NCBI GenBank assembly: GCA_021018995.1 | Contig: CM037596.1 | Span: forward strand, 13,467,501 to 13,531,500 | Reading direction: 5' to 3' | DNA: 64,000 bases | Source: Chloranthus sessilifolius | Taxonomy: Eukaryota; Streptophyta; Magnoliopsida; Chloranthales; Chloranthaceae | In this document: positions 9,960-21,609 of the stretch, piece by piece | How the letters are laid out: each line of letters starts with the position of its first letter | Position numbering within the stretch: the stretch's first letter is position 1 | Made by a program: the position numbers and the translations under genes | Notes under the pieces: generated by a model | Told to the model about the DNA's origin: nothing | Database searches by the model: none | Seen by the model: the letters and a program-made list of their open reading frames with translations, nothing else

Positions 9960-11344
9960 CAATTGATTCTCAAGTGGTTGGAAACAAGGCTGGATATTGT
10001 TCCTTCACATCGGCCTCTGTTTCCCATGTAGCTTCCTCGGCCGTATGATGGTTCCATCTGACAAGTACGAGTGGAATCACTTTTGTTCGCAGTACTTATT
10101 TCTTTCGATCCAAAATCTCCACCGGCTCTTCGATGATGGTCATGTCCTCATGCATCTCTAACTCTTGACCGCTCAACACGTGGTCAGGGTCGTTAATGTA
10201 CTTCCTAAGCATTGATATGTGGAAAACATTGTGCACTGAATCGAACAACGGTGGCAATCCAATACGGTAAGCAACTTCCCCTACTCGTCCCAAAACCTCA
10301 AATGGTCCAAGGTAGTGGGGACTTAACTTCCCTCTCTTTCCAAATCTCATCACCCCTTTCATAGGTGACACTTTCACAAACACGTGTTCACCCACCTTGA
10401 TATCTAGCTTCTTCTACGCTTTGTGCGTTTAAGTTTTGCATTATCACAACATAGGCTGCATTATCTTCAAGTAATTCGGGTCTCAAAATAAACTTCTCAC
10501 CCGTTTCTTCCCAATTAATGGGCGATCTATATGGCCGTCCGTAGAGTGCTCCATATGGTGCCATCCCAATGCTCGTCTGAAAATTGTTGTTATATGCAAA
10601 CTCAATCAAAGGTAGGTGCTGATCCCATGATCCTTGTAGCTCTAACATACATGCCCTAAGCATGTCCTCGATAATTTGATTGACCCTCTCAGTCTGTCCG
10701 TCAGTTTACGGATGGAATGCCGTACTGAAATCTAGTCGCATTCCCATTCCTTCTTGAAATTTCTTCTAGAACTTTGATGTGTACAATGGGTCACGGTCCG
10801 AAACAATGCTACTCGGAATCCCATGCAAACGGACAATCTCCTTCATATATAGCTGTGCCAGTCTTCCCGCCGTGTATATCGTGTTGTAAGGCAAGAAGTG
10901 CGCTGACTTGGTCAATCGATCGACCACTACCCAAATGGCATTATATTTCTTGGTAGTACGCGATAATCCTATAATGAAATCCATCGAGATGGATTCCCAC
11001 TTCCATTCGGGTATTGGTAAAGGCTGTAATAGTCCAGCAGGATGCCTATGGTCAATCTTTACCTGCTGACAGGTCAAACACCGTGACAGGTATTCGGCCA
11101 CGTCTTGTTTCAAACCTCTCCACCAATAGTTCCTTTTCAAGTCTTGGTACATTTTGGTGCTACCAGGGTGGATAGTATAATTTGACTTGTGGGCTTCATC
11201 AAGAATCGTTCGTCTTAGTTCAGCATTGTCCGGAATGCAAAGACGGCCCTTAAACAATAAAGAACCATCTTCTTTCACTGAGAAGTCCGGCCTGATGCTT
11301 TCAATCACATCTTGATGAATCTTTGTTAACGTCAGATCCTTCAT
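9960..11344 (-). pseudogene. Tekay-1 integrase with C-terminal chromodomain
   Basis: Minus-strand integrase inserts the cDNA into the genome. The parts in order are: zinc-binding H2C2 domain (HKSNYTIHPGSTKMYQDLK to CLTCQQVK), catalytic core with SMDFIIGLS and SDRDPLYTSKF, YNNNFQTSIGMAPYGALYGR, the HVFVKVSPMKGVMRFGKRGK and LGPFEVLGRVGEVAYR region, HNVFHISMLRKY, and finally a chromodomain-like tail (TKVIPLVLVRWNHH, EEATWETEADV). In-frame stops interrupt it near 10766, 10709 and 10096, and about 25 residues before HVFVKV are lost with a frame change. Chromodomains of this class guide integration to particular chromatin marks. Confidence 0.85.
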
Positions 11345-11479
11345 CTATAAATCGTAGATATGCTCAAATATTACTTGTCTCACTTATATGTTAGCCAAAA
11401 AGGATCCTGTAGCTTTCGACTCAATGTTTGTATCATAGAGTGCCAGGTCTTCCAATAATTTCCACCGGTGCATACCCAA

Positions 11480-12790
11480 AATCAAACAAGCTAACTGAGC
11501 TGAACTCTTCCGACTCAAAGCATCGGCTACCACATTAGCCTTGCCTGGATGGTACTATATAGAACATTCATAATCCTTGAGGAACTCCATCCATCTGCGT
11601 TGTCTCATGTTGAGCTCCTTCTGTGTAAATAGGTATCGGAGGCTCCTATGATCAGTAAAAATTTCAAACGTCTCCCCATACAAGTAGTGTCTCCAAATCT
11701 TCAGCGTGAAAATAACTGCTGCTAGCTCCAAGTCATGAGTCGGGTAATTTTTCTCGTGTTCTTTCACCTGTCTTGATCCGTAAGCTATCACCTTCTTGTG
11801 TTGGTTGAGCACGCAACCCAAACCATTGTATGACGCATCGCTGTTAACCGCATATCCTCCACTGCCTGAAGGAATCGCTAGCACTGGAGCTGAAGTGAGT
11901 CTCGTCTTGAGTTCTTGAAAACTCTTCTCGCATGCCTCACTCCACTCGAATCTTGAATCCTTTCGTGTCAGCTTCGTGAGAGGTCCCGAAATCCTTGAAA
12001 ACCCCTCGACGAAACGTCGATAATAGCCTGCTAACCCAAGAAAACTTCGAACATCGGTCACTGTCTTTGGTTGCTCCCATTTAACCACTGCTTCTATCTT
12101 TGCTGGATCTACCGTGACACCGTGCTTTGAGACAACATGTCCCAAAAAGCTAACCTCCTCCAACCAAAATTCATATTTATTGAGTTTGGCATACAATTGG
12201 TGTTCACGTAGCGTCTATAGAGCAATCCTCAAATGTTCTTTGTGTTTCATTTTGGATTTGGAGTATATCAAAATATCATCAACGAATACTACTACGCAGG
12301 AGTCCAAATGTGGTTTAAACACTCGATTCATCAGATCCATAAACGACGCTGGAGCATTCGTCAAACCGAACGGCATTACAAGGAATTCATAGTGTCCATA
12401 CCGTGCCCTAAAAACTGTCTTCTGGATGTCCTCTGCCTTAACTCTCAATTGATGGTATCCAGATCTCAGGTCGATCTTGGAAAAGTACCTCTCTCCTTGC
12501 AGTTGATCAAACAAATCGTTGATTCTAGGCAAAGGATAACGGTTCTTGACAGTGAGTTTGTTCAGTTGTCGATAGTCAATGCATAGCCGCATTGACCCAT
12601 CTTTCTTCTTAACAAACAAAACCGGTGCTCCCCACGGAGACACGCTCGGTCTGACAAACCCCTTATCCATGAGCTCTTGTAGTTGCTCTTTCAACTCCTT
12701 CAACTCAGCAGGAGCCATTCTATATGGTGCTTTTGAAATAGGCTCCGTTCCCGATGCTAAGTCAATGGCAAATTCTACTTCTCTCTGGAG
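11480..12790 (-). pseudogene. Tekay-1 reverse transcriptase and RNase H
   Basis: Minus strand. RT begins near [15 protein letters not shown] and shows [49 protein letters not shown] and the catalytic [10 protein letters not shown]. After a stop near 12215 it continues with [20 protein letters not shown]. RNase H follows ([50 protein letters not shown], and [10 protein letters not shown] after another stop). The frame changes near 12790 between protease and RT. The enzyme order and sequences are typical Ty3/gypsy. Confidence 0.9.
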
Positions 12791-13351
12791 GTAATCCAGG
12801 CAACTCTTCTGAAAAGACGTCGGCGAAGTCTCGCACAACTGCTATCTCAGAGATGACATTCTTTTCTTTTTTGTCCTCCTTTAAAAAAGTCAAGTACCCA
12901 CTGCAACCCTTCTTGATCATCCGCTCGGCCCTTACTGCTGAGATCAGTGGCATACATGATGACCTCACTCCTTGGAATCGAAATGATCTTCTTGTGTCGG
13001 GTCTGAAGATGACAACCTTGTTCTTGCAATCGACTATTGCACAATGCTGTGCCAACCAGTCCATGCCAAGGATCACATCAAACCCTTGCATGTCCAGTAG
13101 TATCAACTTTGCCTCCAATTCATGCACCTCCAGGTCTCGAATTGCTACAATGACAGATTTGCAAGCTAGCTCCGTGTCCATTAACTCTCCAGTCGGAATA
13201 GACACAGATAGGACAAAATCCAACGCCTCTGGAATAATCTTCATCCTCTTGGTAAATCGTGGAGTGACGAATGAGTGGGTAGACCCTGGGTCTATCAACA
13301 CTCTAGCGTCATATCCAACGAAGCATCCTTTCTCATATACAGTTAGCGTAC
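12790..13351 (-). pseudogene. Tekay-1 aspartic protease
   Basis: The minus-strand retropepsin domain cuts the Gag-Pol polyprotein. The active-site loop is RVLIDPGSTHSF (catalytic Asp near 13292), followed by GFDVILGMDWLAQH, the second conserved block of plant gypsy proteases. Translation resumes in frame after the intron at 13352..13496, giving QGTLTVYEKG across the junction. The end runs into [12 protein letters not shown], where a frameshift separates it from RT. Confidence 0.88.
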
Positions 13352-13496
13352 CTATAGTATACATACATACATACAATAATTTACATATCAATTTACACCC
13401 CTAATTCACATACAAATACACTATTCCTAATGAATGCACCTTCTCTATCTAAAATTTCCATGAAAGTTGAATTCCTTTATTTAAAAGAGATCTCAC
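13352..13496 (-). other. Intron between gag and protease of Tekay-1 (145 bp)
   Basis: On the minus strand the sequence is ATCATCCAAG|GTGAGATC ... ATACTATAG|GTACGCTAAC. Removing it joins CAA G|GT ACG in phase 1 and restores the usual IIQ-GTLTV protein. Read through, it gives a stop eight codons in. The same position, phase and GT-AG borders occur in Tekay-2 (54470..54630) and Tekay-3 (60546..60678), although the intron sequences have diverged. Confidence 0.8.
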
Positions 13497-14817
13497 CTTG
13501 GATGATGTCATGCACATTCCCTGCTTTCTGAGCAGTGACTGCATAAGCTCTTCCATGAACGATCGACTTTCGTGCTTGAATGGGTTGTGGCGCTGCAACT
13601 GAAGCCGTCTTCCCCTTATCAACCTCGGGGCAATCCTTGATCAAGTGGTCCACCTTGCCACACTTGGCACAAGTCTCTCGAGGCGCGGAAGAAACTGTAC
13701 GAGAACCCTATGTGACGGTAGCGCCAGTAGATATGACAGGGCTCTCATAGCGTAAAGGTCTCCCCGACGCAAGTAGTGGAAATCTCTGTTGGTGGTGCTG
13801 CTGCACCGGTCTTCCGAAACCCCCTTGGAACTGTGGTCTCTGATTTTGGGCCACGAACCTCGGCTTTTTATTCACCGGTTCGTAGTTCCCCGTTCTTCCT
13901 TGATCATTGCTTCCTCTTTGTTGCTCCCTCTGTCTATATCTATTTGTATTCTCCTCTTCAACCACAAGTGCTTTACTCATGACCTCTTCATAGGTCTTTA
14001 GCTGAAATGGAGTTACTCCTCCCCTAACTTCAGGCTTCAAGCCTTGCTGAAATCTCTTCGACTTCATCACGTCGGTAGCGACGTAATCCGGAGCAAAACG
14101 GGCAAGTCGTAGAAACTCAACCCCATACTCTCTCACGGTCATCCTCCCTTGCACTAGTTGCAAAAATTGAATTTCCAATTGATTTCTTACCACCTCTGAA
14201 AAATACTGTTTGTTGAACTCCTCAACAAACTCCTCCCAAGTCCACGGCAACTCTGGGGTCTCCTGGGCCCTATTCCGTATCACGGACTTCCACCAAGGCC
14301 CAGCTTCCCCGTCTAGCATGTAGGTTGCCTAGCTTACACTCTCTTCCTCCGTGCATGTCAGCACGCTGAAAACTTTCTCCATTTCCATCAACCAATTTTC
14401 TGCTGCCATCGTGTCTGCCTGCCCAGAAAATGAAGGAGGTCTCATCCTCCTAAACTCCGTGAAGGATGAAGGCACAGGCAGTACAGGTCCTACAGGTGGT
14501 GTAGGTGGCTGCTGTTCTCTTACTGCATGAGCTGCAAAGGATGCGGCTTGTTGTGCCATGGCAGCTGCCATGGTCTCCATGGTATGCATCATCCTTTGTC
14601 GCTCCTCTCTATCCTCTTATCTTTCTCTAACTCTCTCCTGTTCTCTTTGATCTCGATCCTCATCCTCCTGTTGTCTACTACTGCTGCCCTCTGGGGCCTC
14701 ACTACCTCCTAAAGGTATTCGATTGGTAGGAGAGATGTAATCATCTCCACTACGCAAACTTCTCTGTTGGCCTCCCCTCGGTCGGCCCCTTCCTCTAGGT
14801 AAAATTGATGGCTGCAT
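13497..14817 (-). pseudogene. Tekay-1 Gag
   Basis: Minus-strand capsid/nucleocapsid precursor. It starts MQPSILPRGRGRPRGG. It continues through an acidic low-complexity segment (QEDEDRDQREQER), then FTEFRRMRPPSFSG, the capsid-core words LDGEAGPWWKSV, WEEFVEEFNKQYF, VREYGVEFLRLARFAP and KTYEEVMSKAL, a basic linker, and one zinc knuckle CAKCGKVDHLIKDC (CX2CX4HX4C). In-frame stops lie near 14617, 14329 and 13708. It ends at the intron donor after VHDIIQ. Confidence 0.88.
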
Positions 14818-14891
14818 TTGAAACTAAAGTTTCGTTAGCAGAAGTTCCTATATTCTAACAAAAAGAATGATTGTCAGAATTGCTAAAAGAA

Positions 14892-14907
14892 ATGCTCTGA
14901 TACCAAC
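14892..14907 (-). other. Primer binding site of Tekay-1 (tRNA-iMet)
   Basis: On the minus strand TTGGTATCAGAGCA begins right after the 5' LTR end. It is complementary to the 3' end of plant initiator methionine tRNA, the usual primer for these elements. Confidence 0.92.
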
Positions 14908-17436
14908 TGTGACAGCCCGGATTTCGACACCTCGAAACTCGTGCCATCAGCACGATCATCTTGACCGCGCCCCTTGACTAAGTACGGAACACTGGTATAT
15001 CAAGCAACAATAATGAACTGAAAATAGTAATTAGAATTACAGAATAAATATCATTTTTAAAACCTTTCAAAAGACAGTTCTACCTTCATGCCTCTGCATG
15101 AGTGAAGAACCGATCCGAACCATCGATGATAGCTAATCATCACAGATGGTTCACCCAAAAGAATAATCCCAATTTTTAATTACATTGTTTAACCAAAAAT
15201 CAGGCTTGACATACCAAAGCCGCACCACTAATCTCACAAAACTCTCAAAGCTGCGCAACAGAGTCCTCTAGAAGAAGTCCTCTGGAGGTGGCTCTAACTC
15301 GTCACTAGGTGCCGGGTCTGACTCACCAGGGTCAACGTCCCCTGAAGCGTCAACAGCTGCTAACAATGGACCTGCGACGTATAGTCAAAAGGGTGAGCTA
15401 CATTCTAGCTCAATAGAGAACAAAACACAGTGAACATATAAATTAGAACTCACATATATTCCATGATATGCCATGCATGATGTATTTATGCAATTACTGG
15501 GAAAACAGTAGAAAAGAATCACATTTTTACTAGTAGTTTACACATGTCTTTTAATTACTCATGAATGATGCTGACTAGGCCTAAAGCAAAACTTAACCTT
15601 TCAACTTAAGTAATCCTCGAGCACTATAGCATCGAGCCCCGATGAGATACCCTTCATCGTCATCTATATAGACAGTTTTAAACGTATTCCCTGAGAATAC
15701 AAATAGTACCCAAGCCCCTTTCCCCTGGGGATCGGTGGTGGGGTTTCACTTTTCTCAATTCAACACCCCTGGGGTGTACTTATTATGTACGGATAAGCCT
15801 TCGCACTGGCTTACGGTTTCGCCGCCGTATCGGTCACGGATATCATGTCGCGTCAGTCGTGGGTATCCCGCCACGTCGGTGGGGTATCCTATCAAACTTC
15901 AAATAACAAAAATATCAGGTATTTTACATATAGTTATTCACCGTGTAAGTGTGGTATCTTATATCAGTTAGGCCCTATCAGACATTATTCAATCATAGAT
16001 ACATCCCTGGGATGTATCTATATACTTGACTCACACCTGATGCTCTTATTACTTCACTTCCTCATCCCCTTGGGATGGCTCATTATGATTTCTCTTATAG
16101 ATGTCACACACACACCCTTTTCATAAATTCTTAAGCAATTAAAACAGTTTTACATTTGGATTCTATATCACTACATACATGCTTTCGCAAAATAAAGTAC
16201 ATGTTCAAGGTGTTCCCTACCTCAAGCCTCTGTTTGAACATGCATCAAGGTTCCACGTGGCTCCTTGTGCCCAAGTTCACACGTACCACCTATGGTACCA
16301 CATAACATATGAAATACATCACTAAAGATGTAACAAGGAAGGTCCAAGACCCTCCAAGAATCTTAAAGTCAAACTCAAAAGTCAACAAAAACTGGCACAG
16401 TCGATTAATCGAACTCCAAAGTCGATTAATCGAATCTGATTCGATTAATCGATTTCCAAAATCGATTAATCAAAATTCAAAGTCGATTAGTCGATTCCCA
16501 AAATCGATTAATCGAGATTTCCATTCGATTAATCGAATCCCAATTCGATTAATCAAAATTCTCTACTCTATCCATTCAATTCTCAATTCGAGTAATCGAA
16601 TTTCCAAACTCGATTAATCGAACTGAACTCGATTAATCGAAATTCAAACTCGACTAATCGAAATCCCAATTCAATTAGTCGATTTCCCCAGACTACATTT
16701 CTCCATCCACTGGAGGTTCCCAGTCGATTAATTGACTCTAAAATCGATTAATCGAAATCCAAAGTCGATTAATCAAAACTCAGTTCGATTAATCGAAATC
16801 GTGTCTTTTGACTTTTCAACTTCTTGGAAAAAATCGATTAATCGAATCTCACTTTCGATTAATCGAAATGGCCAGATTCAGCCCCCTTTTGGGCTGTTCT
16901 TCCCAATCTTCTTCCAACTGATTTCTCTTTCTTTTCTAAGCCATTATCCTATGATTTTAGCTATTTCTAACTACAATTAAACCCTTCAATCTATGCATTT
17001 AATTTACAAGAATTTTACCTTCAATCAATCTCCAATTGATTAGGTCAAGTGGTTGGAAAGGCCAGGGTTTCCAGCTTTCCTTCTAGCAGATCTCTCCTGT
17101 CGAATCGACCTTTTCAATGTTTGAATCTCCCTTCCAAACACTCACCATTTCTCCTTGCATTAACTATGCTCTCTCTCTCTCTCAACAACCAAACGAAAGA
17201 ACTAGGGCTATTAAACCCTTTTATCTCCCCTCTAGTTTGTGTGTTGAGCACCTGCACCGTAATAGGTGTATGTGACTTCAGATTCACATCACTCTTCACA
17301 TATTCACTTGATTTCTCACATCTCATCCGTTCATCGCATCCTATGCCAACTATTGAACTACTATTTGGTCAAACCTATGACCAGTCGGGCACGGATCTCA
17401 ACGTTATTGTTTAACGTGATTTTTCGAGATATTACA
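14908..17436 (-). repeat. Tekay-1 5' LTR (2529 bp)
   Basis: It is bounded by TGTGACAGCCCGG and GAGATATTACA on the plus strand and is co-linear with the LTR at 4396..6940. It carries the same palindrome array (16400..16868). Small differences include a shorter CT microsatellite. Confidence 0.93.
16400..16868. repeat. TCGATTAATCGA palindrome array in the Tekay-1 5' LTR
   Basis: This is the counterpart of 5888..6356, with the same order of palindromes and linkers. A few point changes hit individual copies, mostly CG to CA/TG as expected from cytosine methylation. Confidence 0.9.
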
Positions 17437-18958
17437 AAGAGCCTCCTCAATATAGGGTGTTTCAATAGGTATAGCCACAGGTGCATCAACACTTGCTTGA
17501 ATAACTGGTGTTGGTGCCACTTTTTCTTGGATAAAAGGGATAGGAATTATAACCCGATTCTCCTCAAAAGTGATTTTCGTAGGCTCAACACTCTCACTGA
17601 TCTCACGATCCTCAAAGAATTTTGCATATCTAGTCTCAACAATCCGGGTACTATGAGTGGGGCAATAAAATCTGTAGCCTTTTGATCTATCAGAGTAACC
17701 AATGAAATGACAACTTATAGTTTTAGGGTCCAATTTTCCTAATTGTGGGTTGTACACCTTTGCTTCAGCCAAACAGCCCCAAATGTGTAAATATCCTAAA
17801 GTCAGTTTTCTTCCTACCCATAGCTCATAAGGAGTTTTGGAAACCGCCTTACTAAGAATTCGATTCAGGATATGCACCGCTGTTTTCAAGGCCTATCCCC
17901 ACAAGAATATAGGCAACTTAGAGTTGCATAACATGCTTCTCACCATATCCATAAGAGTACGATTCCGTCGCTCAGCTACACCGTTCTGTTCAGGTGTTCC
18001 CGGCATGGTGTATTGAGCGACAATGCCATGCTCTTGTAGATACAGGGCGAATGGTCCTGGATTGCGACCTATTTCAGAGTATCTACTATAGTACTCGCCG
18101 CCTCTATCAGATCTCACAATTTTAATCTTCGAATTGAGTTGTAACTCAACTTCGACTTTATAGATTTTAAACATATTCAGGGCCTCAGATTTTTCATGAA
18201 TGAGATATATAACCAAAACGAGAATAGTCATCAGTGAAAGTAATAAAATACTTTTGACCACCAATAGCGGGAGTTGGAAACGGTCCACAAATATCAGTGT
18301 GGACTATTTCCAATAAACTCGTGCTTCTGATGGCCCCTTTCTTATTAGTTTTTGTGAGTTTCCCTTTAACGCAATCAACACAAGTATTGAAATCAGAGAA
18401 ATTGAGCACATCGATTATATCATCTTTAATTAACCTCTCCATTCTATCCTTAGATATATGGCCTAAATGTTTATGCCATAAAATGGAGGAGTTGTCGATT
18501 GCTCGTTTTCGTTTCTTATAAATTTTATCATTCACATGCATAGAAACTAAAGATTGGGCATAAGATGAATCCAAATTCAACTGATAAAGATTGCCCACTA
18601 ATGATCCACCACCCACAATATCGGAATTAAATAATAGAGTAAACATATTATGTCCAAATTTAAATTCAAAACCTAATGAATCCAATTTAGAAATTGAGAT
18701 AAGGTTTCTAATGATACTTGAAACATAAATAGTATCAACTAAATCTAAAATGAAACCACTATCTAAAATGAGACGGAGAGTCCCAATGGCCTCCACGTCT
18801 GCTTCTACTCTATTTCTGAGTTTGATGGTACTTTCGCCTTTACTTAGCTTCCTGCTGGATAAAAATCTCTGCATTGAATTACTTATGTGAATAGTAGCAC
18901 CAGAATCTATCCACCAAGTATTGCGTGGAGCATTAATATAAAGTGATTCAAAACACAC
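17437..18958 (-). pseudogene. Copia-1 protease and integrase
   Basis: Minus strand. The protease has WWIDSGATIHISNS. The GAG-pre-integrase domain has SILWHKHLGHISKDRMERL and CVDCVKGKLTK. Integrase has VHTDICGPFPTPAIGG, FTDDYSRFGYI, IVRSDRGGEYYS and PGTPEQNGVAERRNRTL, covering the DDE residues, followed by TPYELWVGRK and CHFIGYSDRSKGYRFYCP. There is a frame change near 18200 and a stop near 17891. The last residues ETPYIEEA join directly to LIAIANDLSLRRSERANKP at 4395 once Tekay-1 is removed. Confidence 0.88.
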
Positions 18959-18988
18959 AAAGGCTAGGTCATTACCTTTCTTAACTAG

Positions 18989-19819
18989 TCAATCTCTGTA
19001 TTTCTGACAATTCTTCTTAATGTGTCCCTTCTTCTTACAGAAGTGACACTTGATGCCAGAAGTAGATGTGCTAGCTTCTCCTTGTTTGATTTTCGGTGGA
19101 GGAGCTTTCACGTTCTTTCCTTTATATTGCCCCTGTTTTCGCTTGAAATTTCGTTTCGATGGTCCAAGAGCGGCGTAATGGGCACTTTCAGGTTTTTCAG
19201 CCCGAAGTCTTTCTTCTTCTTGGACACAGTGAGCGATTAGCTCGTTCATCTTCCACTTCTCTTTCTGCGTGTTATAATTGATCTTGAACGGGCCAAATTG
19301 TGCAGGAAGAGAAGTCATAATGAAGTGAACAAGATAACCCTCATAAAAACCCAAGTCCAGTTCTTTCAATTGAGTTGTCATGCCACTCATTTTCATAATG
19401 TGCTCCCGTACGCCGCTATGACCATCATATTTCATGGTTCCCATTTTAACAATTAGACTGCTGGCAAGGGCTTTAGAAGTCCCTTGAAATTGTTCCTTAA
19501 TGGTTTGCATGTATTCCTTTGCATTATGCGAGTCAGGAATACCTCCCCGAATTGCATCAGCAATGGAACTCTTTATGATCATAAGGCTCATACGATTTGA
19601 TCTATCCCATTTTTCTAAATCCGTATTATTCACTGCCAGATCCTCAGCTAAGGCATCAGTGGTGAGCACTTTGGGTTTATCAGATCGTATAGCATAGTCA
19701 AGATCCATACAGCCTAGAACAATAGCAACTTGTTTCTTCCATTTGCCATAATTTGATTTACTCAAAAGTTCAATTCCACCAATCATATTAGTATAGAAGA
19801 CGGGTTCAATGCTGCACAA
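18989..19819 (-). pseudogene. Copia-1 Gag
   Basis: 276 residues from ATG at 19819. The copia-type capsid region is recognisable by ELLSKSNYGKWKKQV, MSLMIIKSSIADAIRGGI, AKEYMQTIKEQFQGTSKA, YLVHFIMTSLPAQFGPFKIN and NELIAHCVQEEERLR. It is followed by a Lys-rich stretch and one zinc knuckle CHFCKKKGHIKKNC. A stop just after QKYRD separates it from the protease frame, which in intact relatives is continuous. Confidence 0.88.
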
Positions 19820-19954
19820 TAATTAAGGGCTTTATTATGTCCACATACAATCGAAGTAATTATCAATTCCACAAGGTTATAATTATAGTATGTGATGCAA
19901 AAGTTAATATATGTCAAGGAATAAAATTAAAACCAATGTGGTTTTATTGAGAAA

Positions 19955-20105
19955 CAATTTGTGTCATTATAATCCTTCGTTGGGTCGAGTCATAACACAC
20001 TAGCTGCTTCCTCAATCTATATTAATGATTGTGGTACTAATTGCGTCATTATGACCCTCCGTTTGGTCGAGTCACAACACACTAGCAGTACCCACACACA
20101 AAATA
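19955..20105. repeat. Tandem duplication in the Copia-1 leader
   Basis: Two units share GTCATTATAATCCTTCG or GTCATTATGACCCTCCG, followed by GGTCGAGTCA and ACACACTAGC. They start near 19962 and 20043. They lie in the untranslated leader upstream of gag. Confidence 0.7.
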
Positions 20106-20149
20106 ATGAATAGTGAAATACAACCATCATACAACATTAAGTGATTCAT

Positions 20150-20300
20150 CACCATTGGGCAGAAAAATCCCTTATGTTGTGACGCCAACGTTCACTACAC
20201 TCTTTCACTGAATTTGTAACACGGTCTTGGACAAAATTAAACCTCACTATGAAAACTATGACACTAGGAAGGATCATCACCGTTGGGCAGAAGAATCTTT
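20150..20300. repeat. Second duplicated word in the Copia-1 leader
   Basis: ATCACCATTGGGCAGAAAAAT and ATCACCGTTGGGCAGAAGAA occur about 115 bases apart, each followed by a short CCTT or CTTTCC run. They are non-coding. Confidence 0.6.
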
Positions 20301-20689
20301 CCAAGCCATGTTTTCAAAGTAGGTTTGATAATATTTTAGATGATCGCAAAATTGATATTAAAAGAATAAGCCAAGTCCAATTCGTGTTATGAGGAGGTGT
20401 CAAAATTGACAATAAACGATCATTATAATGTGTAAGTACCAGCCATAGTGGTGGAGCACAACCTCCACTACCCAATTCTAATTAATGGTACTCAAAAAAA
20501 AAATTGATTACACAATTAAAAAATGGAAAAAATAACATCAGGTCATGAAAATATCACAACAGAGAGCTCATTGTCAAAATAGACCTCACAAATGGGTCCG
20601 AAATGCCCGAGAAAGTCAAAATTCATATATAATGTCCGAAAATCGGACCTATAAATAGCCCAGAAATGGCCGGAGAAGATTAGCAAATA

Positions 20690-20890
20690 GTGTCGGAATA
20701 ATTGGGCCAGGTATCGGGCCAAATTATGGGCCGTTGTGGTCGAATGGGCTATGGGCCCCATGGATGGGCCCTGCGGGTCAGGGCCATGAGCCAGTGGGTC
20801 GGGCTAGGGCCAAACGGGTCGGGCCAAAGGCCAGACGGGTTGGGCTAGGGCCAAATAGGCCAGGCGGGACCGAACCCGATCCGGTCCGAA
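20690..20890. repeat. GGGCC-rich stretch
   Basis: Words GGGCCA, GGGCTAGGGCC, GGGTCGGG and GGGCCC are scattered many times over 200 bases, far more GC-rich than its surroundings. An unusual composition for a copia leader, so it may be a captured or separately inserted piece. Confidence 0.6.
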
Positions 20891-21591
20891 AAAACCCTAA
20901 ACCTTCCCTTTGCATTGTTCATCTTCTCCCAGAAAAAAGAAAATTTTTTTTTTTTTTTTGAAACGCCGGGCAGATGCAGAGCGCCGGGCTTGTCCGCGCC
21001 ACCGGATCGCACCGACGGTCCGGCGCGCCACGGCTTGGCCCTCAACCATCCCGATGTCCGTCTGTGGCAGAAAAGTTATCACTCCACTCAAGAAACAAGA
21101 AGCAAAATTTTTATTTATTTATTTATTATTATTTTTTTTATTTATTGTTGCAACAGAGAGCACCAAATTAGGGGCTTACTCACCAATTAATGACCGACGG
21201 TCCGACGACGATCCGCCGGCTGAAGTTGGCGATGCCAATCCCGATCACGGAAAAAGCCTCTGCGTTGGACCACACCAAAGAATCACAAGAAAGGTTTTTT
21301 TTGAATTTACTTTAGGCGCAATGACCTCCCACGCCCATGTGGGTGACTGCATCTATGCGGTGGGTCATCCGGTCGGCCTCGACGCTAGCGTCAATCCGGT
21401 TGCCGGAAAAACCCCTATCGGCGCCCTTTTTTTTTTTTTTTTTTTTTTAAACGTGGGAACTAGAAAGTACGGTACCCAATTACCGAGTCGACTCGGTTTG
21501 TCTAATCAAACCGATCGTTAAAAAATAACGTTCGATTCAAAGGCATAGGTTTGATTTGATCTCTAAAAGGGTTTTGATCAATCATGGCCAA

Positions 21592-21608
21592 GCCGGCTCT
21601 GATACCAA
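21592..21608 (-). other. Primer binding site of Copia-1 (tRNA-iMet)
   Basis: On the minus strand TTGGTATCAGAGCCGGC follows the LTR end, complementary to initiator methionine tRNA. Confidence 0.85.
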
Positions 21609-21609
21609 T

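Larger units (their letters stand above)
4396..17436 (-). mobile_element. Tekay-1: Ty3/gypsy chromovirus (Tekay/Del type), 13.0 kb, nested in Copia-1
   Basis: A complete LTR retrotransposon in reverse orientation. The parts in element order are: 5' LTR (14908..17436), tRNA-iMet primer site, gag, a gag-pro intron, protease, RT, RNase H, integrase with C-terminal chromodomain, a palindrome array, an extra ORF, polypurine tract, and 3' LTR (4396..6940). The ends are TGTAATATCCC...GGGCTGTCACA in element orientation, and the 5-bp target duplication is AAGAG. Very long LTRs and the chromodomain point to the Tekay/Del clade. LTRs differ at a modest number of sites and by small indels. Several stops and frameshifts in gag-pol make it non-autonomous as sequenced. 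Confidence 0.93.

Noticed and set aside
16309-16617. Open frame with repeated Ser-Ile-Asn-Arg through the palindrome array (also at 57565..57834)
   Set aside because: It is a by-product of translating TCGATTAATCGA repeats with 21-bp spacing. Linkers are not protein-like and the region is inside LTRs.
20910-21521. 203-codon plus-strand open frame with Phe/Leu-rich runs
   Set aside because: It is driven by poly-T tracts in the Copia-1 leader, has no recognisable domain, and three overlapping frames are equally open.
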